Positions 11,795-21,200 of a stretch of 64,000 bases of DNA are shown here, piece by piece (positions within the stretch are counted from its first letter, which is position 1; the number at the start of each line of letters is the position of its first letter). The DNA comes from Neoarius graeffei. Its lineage: Eukaryota > Chordata > Actinopteri > Siluriformes > Ariidae. Location: assembly GCF_027579695.1 (NCBI RefSeq), contig NC_083570.1, positions 9,348,793-9,412,792 on the forward strand, written 5' to 3'. A program made the position numbers and the translations under genes. Below the pieces are notes generated by a model. That model was not told the origin of the DNA. It did no database searches and saw only the letters and a list, made by a program, of their open reading frames with translations.

Positions 11795-12170
11795 GCAGCA
11801 CAGTGGTGTAGTGGTTAGCGCTGTCGCCTCACAGCAAGAAGGTCCTGGGTTCGAGCCCCGGGGCCGGCGAGGGCCTTTCTGTGTGGAGTTTGCATGTTCT
11901 CCCCGTGTCCACGTGGGTTTCCTCCGGGTGCTCCGGTTTCCCCCACAGTCCAAAGACATGCAGGTTAGGTTAACTGGTGACTCTAAATTGACCGTAGGTG
12001 TGAATGTGAGTGTGAATGGTTGTCTGTGTCTATGTGTCAGCCCTGTGATGACCTGGCGACTTGTCCAGGGTGTACCCCGCCTTTCGCCCGTAGTCAGTTG
12101 GGATAGGCTCCAGCTTGCCTGCGACCCTGTAGAAGGATAAAGCGGCTAGAGATAATGAGATGAGATGAGA
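11795..12170 (+). mobile_element. tRNA-derived SINE, plus orientation
   Basis: The copy begins GCAGCACAGTGG, contains A-box and B-box sequences (TGGTGTAGTGGTTAGC, GGTTCGAGCCCC) and ends in GATGAGATGAGA. AAT repeats on both sides show that it inserted into a LINE tail. Confidence 0.9.
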
Positions 12171-12171
12171 G

Positions 12172-12558
12172 ATAATAATAATAATAATAAGTTCAATTTA
12201 TATAGCGCCTTTCACAAACCCAAGGACGCTTTACAAAAGAGTTACCACCAAAAAAAAAAATTAGGAAGAATAGTGTGAGGTAAAGAGAAAAGTTTTCAAG
12301 TTGGCTTTGAAGGAAGAGAGTGTGGAACAGTCACGAAGCGATTGTGGTAACAAATTCCAAAGTTTAGGAGCAGCAACACTAAATGATCTGCCACCCATAG
12401 ATGCCAATTTAAAATGAGGAACAGTCAGAAGTTCACAGACAGAAGATCTAAGGGAGCGGGAGGGACAGTACAAATGAATTAGCTCACAGAGATAGGAAGG
12501 AGCGAAACCATGAAGAGCTTTATAGGTTAACAGCAAGATTTTGTATTTGATCCCCAAG
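12172..12558 (-). mobile_element. L2-type LINE, 3' end fragment
   Basis: On the minus strand the fragment encodes the C-terminus typical of fish L2 reverse transcriptases (FKILLLTYK-like opening as YKILLLTYKALHGFAPSYL, then PSRSLRSS and FSVAAPKLWNLLPQSLR). It continues into the usual 3' end with CGCTATATAAATTGAA and an ATT/AAT tail. It is 5' truncated, as most LINE copies are. Confidence 0.88.
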
Positions 12559-13294
12559 GGAATCCCCGAGAGAGGGATGAGGGGCGGGCTGCACCTCACT
12601 CTGACGCGGTGTTGATGTAGACGGCTCTGTGACAGCTTCTCCTGCCAATGCCACACCGGGATCTTCCCATGACCTACTAGGGCAGGACCCACTATGTATT
12701 AAATATTCCATTAGTTTTTTAAATCCCGGCCAATCAGTACCCAAAATCAATGAGTGGGTAAGATTGGGACTAACCGCCGCCTTTATTCTATGCATTTGGC
12801 CCCAGAATAGAATATGAACAGACACTCGAGGGTAATGGTGAACATCCCCGTGCACACACACAACACTTTCACCGCTTGTGCTCTCCCCAATGCCTCACCT
12901 TGCACCAGGCATTGGTGAATTGAGGTCTGATTACAACCAGAATCCACCAAATCATGATATGTATCCCCTTGAATACTCACCGGTATGCGATACGTTCCGG
13001 CTCGATCGGGGGCGGTTTCTGGCACATTGGGGATCCAGATTACAGTACCCACCTCCCTTGCGGAGCTCTGACTCTGGAGATGCTCCGATTCCCCGCCACG
13101 CCAGCACACCGGCCCAGGCTTTCCCTCTGCACTGGTGTTATGGGTGTCATTTGCCTGAGGGGGAGACACAGACACAGAAGAGGGAGATGGGAGGACACCA
13201 TGGGTGCAACGGGCCGGCTGGGGAGGAGTCAGCTGCCGCCTCCATGGCAGGGGAGTGGGGTGGGGAATGGGGTGGAGAGGGGGACAAGAGACAG

Positions 13295-13336
<42 letters not shown>

Positions 13337-13995
13337 AAGCGAGGGGAGACGCCTTGTCTGCCTGCCATCGGAGAAGCCTCCAGATGGTCCTCCGCCTGCT
13401 CGATGGCTTGTTCCAGCAATGCCGGGTGGTGACACTGGACCCATTCCACCGTTCCATCCGGAAGTCAAGAGATAAACTGCTCCAGTGCCACCAGATCAAT
13501 GATCTCATCGGCGTTGCAGTCTTCCACCCTCAGCCACCACCGGCAGGCATCCCAGAGTTGCTGTCCGGAAGCGCTGGCAATGTTGCTCCAGGGAGCGGCC
13601 GAGCCACTGCAGGGTGGCTTTCCTTAGGTCAGCATAGACCAGTCGGCTGTCAGCAGGGAGCTGCTGCACTGTGAGCTGCACCTCGCCAGTCAGGGGCGAG
13701 AGGAGGCACACTGCTCCTGCGGCCACCCCCACACCTCGGCTGCTTGCTCGAAGAGAGCAAGGAACACTTCCAGATCGTCCGGCAGTCCCATCTTCGTGAG
13801 GGTGGCGGCAGCTGTGGCCGATGGCCCTGCTGATGTGAGCAGGTGCCAGAACGCCTGGTGACCTTCCTGCTGGGCCAGCATCAAGACTTCAAAATGTTGC
13901 TGCTGCTCCTTCCAGAGGGTGATCAGCACTTGATGCTGGTTCTGCTGGGCGGTAGCGAGGGCAAGGATGAGCTCTTCAAATGGGGAGGACTCCAT
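12559..13995 (-). pseudogene. gag: gmr1-type gag and protease, broken
   Basis: The likely gag start is ATG at 13995 (MESSPFEELILALATAQQNQ). A SCAN-like capsid region follows in shifting frames (GLPDDLEVFLALFEQ, then VQQLPADSRLVYADLRKAT, then EWVQCHHPALLEQAIEQAED). An aspartic-protease site reads YHDLVDSGCNQTSI, with DSG in the usual DTG/DSG position, near 12970. Several frameshifts separate the pieces, and the 3' edge runs into the composite insertion. Confidence 0.8.
13301..13332. repeat. (GA)n microsatellite
   Basis: An uninterrupted GA run lies within the gag region and lengthens an otherwise coding segment. Confidence 0.9.
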
Positions 13996-14015
13996 GGGGT
14001 GGTTCCCTTCTGTGC

Positions 14016-14033
14016 TCCCGGGTTTCAGCACCA
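14016..14033 (-). other. Primer-binding site, tRNA-Phe-like
   Basis: Read on the minus strand the 18 bases are TGGTGCTGAAACCCGGGA, one base from the expected complement of the tRNA-Phe 3' end (TGGTGCCGAAACCCGGGA, from general knowledge of that tRNA). The site is one base inside the 5' LTR. Confidence 0.75.
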
Positions 14034-14034
14034 C

Positions 14035-14355
14035 TATAGCACTTCCTGATGTGGGTGGAGCACAGGAGCATGGCAGGTGAGAGTTGATATTACCCAAACC
14101 ACTTTATTTAGCTTTTCTGCTTGCTTGCTTGCTCTTGCTTGCACGCACGCACGCACGCACTCACACATGCATTGTGGTCGGGGAGAGAGTTCCCTTTCTC
14201 TACTCTCTCTCTCTCTCCTTTTATGCTCCATCCCTGTAACAAACAAACACACACACACACACAATTGACAGCAGGTGGAATAACTTAGCCACTTACCTTC
14301 CCCGACCCTGCCCTCCATTCACAGGCTGCTGCTTGGCCATGCCCCCGCTGCCACA
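14035..14355 (-). repeat. 5' LTR of the gmr1-type element
   Basis: This 321-bp copy of the LTR ends TATAGCAC where the other has TGTAGCAC. Differences in the internal GCTT/GCAC and CA runs account for most of the length difference. Confidence 0.9.
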
Positions 14356-15194
14356 ACATGTTATACGCCCAGGACAGCCTCCGACAATAGTTATTAAAAT
14401 AAGGACATTTTTTCATTCTTATCACAGGAAACTGGTTGAGGCCATCAACATGCATCAGTCAAACCAGGAAATGGTGAGTCATGAACATGACTTTTGTAGA
14501 TGACATGTATTTTGTAGACATTAGACAGTACTCTGCACTGAATGGCCACATTTTAACCAGTTAATTGAAATTTAATCCTTCTTGATTAGTATCTGTTAAG
14601 AAAGTTGAGCAAATAAGTAGTCCTGAGCCAGACCAAATGTTGAGTGGGATAATCGAAAGGCCCTCCATGTGAGGCATTTGGTGGAAAAATCTTATCTTTG
14701 CCATCCACTTGGCAGGCGGTTGACTTTGGACACTTCTCGCCCTCCCTTCTTTAAGAGAGTTCCTTGGAGTACATTTTTTGCTATTGTTTATTAAATATTG
14801 ATATATGAAATACAGCCTAATTATAATGCATATCAAACATACAACAGTGGAATATATATGTATGTGTGTATGTATATATGTGTATGTATAGCCATGTATA
14901 CCATACATATGCTTTGTCTAAAACTGCTCTCTGTTCTTACACAACAGAACCTGGATCAGGATTCCTTTGACCACGACTCTGACAATGACTCAGAAAATCC
15001 ACATGATGGTGGTGGGATTACTGTAAGTAATCTACTAATAACTACGACTGTACTACTAATCTACTGGTTTCTGTGTTTGACTATTTCACGGACAGCACTT
15101 CCTCTAAGACTTCTTTATTCTTAAACAACAGAACCTGGATCAGGATTCCTCTGACAACAGATCTGAAGATGCACATGATGGTGATGACATTACA

Positions 15195-15447
15195 GTAAGT
15201 AATTTTAACAGGGCAATGATCTCACATCTGATTTTCGCGTCTTTGAACTTTAACTACTTTGCTTTCCTAGTTTTTTTATTAACCTAAGCCTTATTTTTAC
15301 CCTGTATACAACAATGCCACATCTTTAAACATAAATCTCAATTTTCAAAATAGTAGTGGGTTTTGTTTTTTTTTGATAGCATGTTAATAAGGACAACATG
15401 TTCATTCCTGCATATTAAAACGAAGTTCAGTGCATATTGAAACAATT
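15195..15447. other. Intron remnant and unassigned AT-rich DNA
   Basis: Sequence after the last recognisable partner-gene exon of copy 1. No ORF, RNA gene or repeat could be assigned. Confidence 0.4.
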
Positions 15448-17650
15448 ATGATTTCTTTTGTATCACTGAATGTTCGGGGGTTGAACCCTGATTAATGGTT
15501 AGATCGAATACCTCACAGGAATCCACAACCTGTTTACAGCCACATTATACTGAATTTGTGAACAACAACGAATGTAATTGATTTTTGGAGGTCATCAAAC
15601 CCAACTTGTATTCAATATACATGGTTTAATGCTGCAGGAAACAGTCAGTGTTCGAGACTAGATTACTGGCTTATCTCTTGTGAGCTGTATAATGATATTT
15701 TAGATTGTGAAATTTCAGCCTCTCCGCTCACAGACCATTGTACGATTAGTCTAAACCTATTCACGTCTAAGCAACACAAGATCCTTCCTAATATCTGGAA
15801 ATGTCATAACGACTTCTTACAGAACGATGAATTTTGTGATCAGGTGAAGTCTCTTATTTTGGAAGTTGAAGAGTTAGACATGTCTGATAGGAGTAAATGG
15901 GAATGGTTTAAGTTTAAGGTCAAACAAATACCAATTGGCATGGGTAAAAAACTTTCATGGATAAGGAAACAAGAACAAAAGGATCTGATTGATAAAATTA
16001 ATACATTAGTAAATAACACAACTATCCTTCGAAAACATTTCAGAATTACAGTCACTGCAGTCTCAACTAGATGAAATGTACACAATAAAGGCAAATGGAG
16101 CTTCCACTCGATCAAGAGCTAGATGGATCGAACAGGGTGAAAAAAGTTCAGCGTATTTCTTCGGACTTGAAAATCAAAGACAAACTAAGAAAAAAATGAG
16201 TAAGCTTATGACCAATGATAATATAATAGAAGATCAGAAATGAGTACAGGATGAAATTTGCCTCTTTTATTGTAACTTAAATTTAATAAATCAGAACGTG
16301 ACATCTTATTTTATCCCACCAGTGATGACATCAAAAAACTGGATGAAGAAGACAAACATACACTTGATGTGGAATGAACTATAACAGAAACTGAAATTGC
16401 ATTAAAACAAATGAAAAATGGTAAATCACCAGGAATCGATGGCTTAGCATCTGAATTTTTAAAATACTTTTGGGTGGATATTAAAAAAAATATATTATAT
16501 AGAGCATTTTTAGAATGCATTCACAAAGGATGTTTATCCCCGACAATGAAGACAGGCTTAATAACCTTGCTACCAAAATCCAAAAAAGACTTGTTGTTGC
16601 TAGACAATTGGAGACCTATAACCTTACTATGCAATGATTATAAATTACTTGCCTTTGTATCTGCTAATCATCTAAAGCGTGTACTTGTAAAACTTGTAAA
16701 CGAATATCAGTCAGCCTTCATGAAGGGAAGATATATTCAAAACCACATCCGACTGCTTCTGGATATGATTACCAATCACTTATTCAATCAGATAGTCTTG
16801 TTTTATTTCTAGACTTTTTCAAAGCATTCAACACTGTGGAGCACGATATTATGTTTATTAAACTCAAAAGTCTTGGATTTGGAGAAGGGTTCTGCAAGGC
16901 TATTAAAATATTTCACAATGACATTTATAGTTATATCTCCCTTAACCCTGGAATGACACCAAAATTTAAGATTTTACGTGAAATCAGACAAGGCTGCCCA
17001 ATTTCACCAAAATTATTTATTTTATGGACATAAATGCTCACGTACTTAACCTTGTGGAATAATAGAACCATTACTATTAATAGGAAGACTTTATTTCAAC
17101 AAGAATGGAATGATAAAGTTTTAGATATTACTGATCTAATGGATGAAAATGGACATTTAATGCAATTTAATTAATTTGTAGAAAAGTTTCATTTAAAATG
17201 TGTCTATAGAGAAGTTAATCAAATTTGTAGAGCTTTTTCACCTCCCTTAAGATTCACAATAAAAAAATACCCTTGATTATTCAAAGGTGTCGGTCAAACT
17301 GCCTGAATTGAAAATCGGTGAAGTGGAAATTGGTGAAAGAAAATCTAATAACAAAGGAATTAGAAATGTTTTAAAATGGAAGCTATTCCCTGACTTAAAA
17401 AAAAGTAAGAATAACTGACGATGGAGGAACGCTAACAAATACACACTGTAGTTATCTTAGATGGCCAATTTCACCCACAGTGAAAGAAATTCAGTTTAAA
17501 ATACTGAACAATATTTATCCAGCTGCTGAAACTCTCAGGAAAAGGTTGAATTTGCTTCTGTCTGACAATGAGTTCAGCACAGAAACTCCATCACTGGGGG
17601 AAACTTTATTCTCCTGTGCTCTTATCTTTTATTCTGCAAAGCTTTGATTG
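15448..17650 (+). pseudogene. L1-like LINE ORF2, decayed
   Basis: Fragments in several frames follow the ORF2 order. The endonuclease start is MISFVSLNVRGLN, then IDFWRSSNPTCIQYTWF with CSRLDYWLIS. RT motifs are KNGKSPGIDGLASEFLKYFW, NEYQSAFMKGRYI and IRQGCPISPKLFIL. A C-terminal piece reads VKEIQFKILNNIYPAAETLR. The catalytic FADD box is missing between 17040 and 17280. Many stops and deletions mark it as old. From about 17555 the sequence changes to a block repeated in the finTRIM units. Confidence 0.8.
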
Positions 17651-18263
17651 TAATATTTGAATAAAAATCCCAAACTCACAGATAAACCTGGATTTATAAG
17701 GTTCTATCTATGGGCCAATCATCATCCAGGCTGAATATGGGATGAACACGACATCGGCAGCCTGAACCGATCATGTACTGTATGTTCTAATGGAGTTTAA
17801 ATATTGTTCAATGTTTTACAATCAAATCTCAGGGCTTAGAAACAACTTCAGATTTGAAAAAGTGAATGTGGATTTTACATCTTAAACACAAGCAGAAAAA
17901 TCAAATTCATTCCAAAAGTGATATTTTATTTTTATATAGTGTGACCTGAACAGGTTTAAAATGTTGTTCTGTTCTGGCTTTATTACTGTTTATTAGTTAT
18001 TTAATGAGACGCTGCTTAATATGAAACAAACACAACTTTATAATGCGAAGGTCATGAGATAATTTTCTTTGTAAATTTGACGAGTTTCTTGTCTGACAGT
18101 TAATTTTTAACATTTCCTTTTCAATTATTTTAAATTATTCATCTGTTTTCATTAAAATATTAAAATGAGTGTTTTTGTGCAGCTGGATTGTGTTCTAGTG
18201 AAACAGACGACTGAGCAACAACGTGGCAACGTGCAGGAATTTTACAGAAAACACTACACACTT
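17555..18263. repeat. finTRIM-unit 3' flank, duplicated block
   Basis: Sequence from CTTCTGTCTGA to about 17755 recurs at 42265-42375, 51573-51680 and 59085-59235. It marks the edge of the tandemly duplicated finTRIM unit. The rest, up to the stop codon of gene A, is AT-rich 3' flank with partial similarity to 51690-51804. Confidence 0.7.
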
Positions 18264-21200
18264 TTATTCTGGATCACACAATCTCACTGTAGAACCAGGA
18301 GACCAGAACCTAAACCCAGCGTATAGAGGCTGAGTGAATGTGGTGTGGACTCTGTGGAGGAGCTTCATCGTGTCAGAGACGCTGTAGAAGGACAGAGTTC
18401 CTGCACTGTGATCCACATACACTCCTATTCTGGAGGGTGATGGAACTCTGAGATCAGTCTTAATGTTGTTGTGATAGAAAAAGAGAGAAGAAAAAGAAGA
18501 ACAGCACAGACTCCAGGACTGATTGTTGAATCCAAACCCACACTCATCACCCCGTCCTTTCCTTCTGATGTCTTTATTTGAGACTGATATGGACAGACCA
18601 TCACCGCTCCACTCCACCTCCCAGTAACAGCGTCCACACACACTCTCCTTACACAACACCTGCCTGCAGGAATCAAATCTCTCTGGATGATCAGAGTAAT
18701 GCTGCTCTCTCTCACTGTCTCTCACCGCTCTGTTCTTCTCAGACAGAATGAGGCGACGATGTGCCGTGTTGGGATCCAGAGTCAGATAACAGAAATCTAA
18801 AATAAAAGAGAAAAACAAACTGAACAATGTGAACATGTTGGGTTTAATTTACACAATATATTTATGTGAAGTGTGTAGGCCTGTCGCGATATTCAATATA
18901 TCGACTTATCATACGGTAAATGAAAATGAACTCGGTAATTTTTTCCCCGCGATTTTGCCATTTCCATGCTGTCCATCTCCATAGGGAAGTCTCCAGAGTA
19001 TTAGTTTGACCCAATGACTGAATAAAACACTGCGCTGTTTTCTGTCGTCTCGTGTGGCTCTCTGTCAGAGGTGGGGCTTCCCAGCATGCAACAGTTATCC
19101 AGCCAGGGGATCCACTGAATAGAGAAAAGACAACAACATGGTGTTCTGCTGTACAGACCATAGGTGTAGAATTGGGTCTGGACAGTATGGACGGGTCCCT
19201 ATCAATATAAAATAAAAATAAAATAAAAATCCCGCTCCGTGCGCAGTACACAAAGGGTTCCTGTAGGTTTCCACTGAGCGGAGCCACACAAAATTCGCTC
19301 ATGAATATTCGCTCTAGGGGCGTGATCACGGAAACAGCTAGCGGGTTCGGCTACCATGTCAATTAGCAAGTGCGGTTGCAGTGCAGTGAGCGGCTACTAG
19401 CTAGCAAACTGTCCTTGAGGAATGTAGCGTTAGATTAGCTCAGAAAATTAATCAGTTCACAACAGTTCGGATTCAGTGTGTAAAAACGACAACATACGAA
19501 TATGACTGTTTGTTTTCTAAGTTTGTGTGGCATGTAAATAACAATCCGACTTGATACAACAACAACTGGTTCATTAAGGTCACAAAGACATTATTAAATC
19601 CTATCAGATTGTGCTAATGTTGGCTAATATTGCACCAAGTCTTGCCTGCAAGAAGTGCCTGCAAACTTTAACAGCCCGCTAACCCTGAATCTGAAGCGCT
19701 TCAGTTAAGACCTGCAGAGCCCTGACCGAGTTCGGGTAATATGACACATGGAAACAACAACAACCCAATGGTGGTGTGGACATTGTTCGAGACCCAGACA
19801 CCTTTTAATCAAATCAAACATTTTCACGTAATAAGCAGAACAGCCTCCGCCTTCTGGATCAGAAATTTTTGGTGACTCTGCCTCTCTTTTGAAAACGTCA
19901 CATACCGAGTCACACATCCGCTGAACTGATTGGTTTTCAAGGCGGTTCATTTGAAAGCTGGAGGCGAAAAACTTTTCTCTGTAGAACCCTGTCACTCCCT
20001 CCTTCCCCCACTCTGGGCTCAAGAACACAACAAAAGGGCAATAATATAACAACCACCAATCAGAATTCAGATATATTCTGTTGCCAAGTAAAATTGTAAT
20101 CTTTCAAAGTGTCAAAGTTCTCAAGCCCTCGTGCTGTTTTACCATTAGATCAATCACATATCAGCTTAAACTAGCATTCTAAAACTAGTTAAAGATCCCA
20201 CAGAAGAGAGCCGACTCCCCCTGCCAGCCTCATGGAACGCAGTGTTTAAGGCTCTGGATGTCTTTTATTTCCATTTATGAGGGAAAGGAACATACACCCT
20301 CCCAACAGTCAGTGCGTTATTCGCTTGTAAAACACATTTGCAAATTGTCTGTGAAGATTCTCAGTCATCCAGGTGATAGTAAACTGTGGGTGGTAAAAGA
20401 GAGCAACTGGACTTGCTTGAAGATTCTTGAAGACATTTCACCTCTCATCCGAAAGGCTTCTTCAGTTCTGTCTGACTAATGGGGCTTTTCCACTACCAAC
20501 GCGGCTGAGTTGGGCTGAGCCGTGTGGTGCTGAGTTGGACTGAGTCGAGCTGAGTGGGGCTGTTGGAGTTGCATTTCGACTACAACCGTGCTGAACCGTG
20601 CTGGCTGGAAGTGGGTGGACACATTGGGTGGAGTTAGCGAAAGTGGGTGGACGTCACGTGATGTCGTTAGGCTGCGCAAACAGTGACATCAGTGACCTTT
20701 TAAGCGGTAGTCTCACAACCCGGATAGTAAACAATAAACATGGAGGACATGGAGTCGTTAATGTTGCTGGTCTTGGTGCTGTGGCTTGTTGTCACCGACA
20801 ACGCCAACAGATACTGGCAAGAGCGTATAGATGAGGCAAGGCGCATAAGGCTTCAGAAATTCTCGTAATTCATTATTATTCTTCTGGGTTTACGGTGTTT
20901 TACAGATCCCAGCGTGCTCGCGGGGCGTGTGTGGGCATGTGAGGACACTCCTCCTCACCAATCAGTGCACAGGGGAGTGTCTCCTCACTCCCCTAGCCCC
21001 ACTCAGCTCGGTTTGGCTCACTTCAGTGAAGTGCGAAACCGTGTAAACCCGCAGTTCTGAAGTGCTTTCTTGATGTGATTCTGTTCCTTCTCTTTTCCAT
21101 CTACTGTTGTAGGAATGTTCTGAGCCTTGTGTTGCAAGGTCCTAATGACCCCCAATTTGTGTTCCAGTGGGTGGTGAGAGTTGAAGAGTAGGTACTGGTC

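Larger units (their letters stand above)
11341..12558. mobile_element. Composite insertion replacing most of the integrase region
   Basis: The Gypsy coding sequence stops at about 11340 and resumes at about 12559. Between them lie about 450 bp of AT-rich, unidentified sequence ending in an AAT run (11341-11794), a SINE, and an L2-type LINE 3' end whose own tail is AAT-rich. The SINE appears to have landed in that tail. What the first 450 bp are is unknown. Confidence 0.7.
9182..14355 (-). mobile_element. Ty3/Gypsy LTR retrotransposon, gmr1-type order, internally disrupted
   Basis: Two LTRs (9182-9480 and 14035-14355) bound a minus-strand element. The flanks are ACATG on both sides (9177-9181, 14356-14360), and copy 2 of the module shows the empty site (TCACATACATGTTATACG near 38900). 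An 18-base primer-binding site adjoins the 5' LTR. On the minus strand come gag, protease, an integrase C-terminus, then RT and RNase H. Integrase before RT is the Ty1/copia-like order described for deuterostome gmr1 elements. Most of the integrase is lost where an unrelated 1.2-kb block (11341-12558) was inserted. Confidence 0.92.
8574..15194 (+). pseudogene. Divergent partner gene with Asp/Ser-rich repeat exons, copy 1
   Basis: Exon 1 is 8574-8749 (contains MDGRRRNTAPSSGYEIPSR and RYWKRR). Exon 2, 14428-14473, encodes KLVEAINMHQSNQEM. Exon 3 (14948-15022, 75 nt) encodes NLDQDSFDHDSDNDSE and more. Exon 4 (15132-15194, 63 nt) is a variant repeat NLDQDSSDNRSEDAHDGDDI. All have AG/GT borders and compatible phases; exons 3 and 4 are symmetric phase 0, so copies can be added without shifting the frame. 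A 5.2-kb Gypsy element sits in intron 1. Downstream exons are absent because an L1 relic follows. I do not recognise the protein; it is acidic after a basic start and could be a nuclear or transposon-associated factor. Truncated, hence called pseudogene. Confidence 0.6.

Noticed and set aside
11800-11870. tRNA gene
   Set aside because: A-box and B-box sequences are present, but they belong to a SINE that occurs several times with the same body and tail; no complete cloverleaf was evident.
13147-13474. Overlapping ORFs rich in Ser/Leu or Arg/Glu on both strands
   Set aside because: They arise from translation of the GA microsatellite inside the Gypsy gag remnant.
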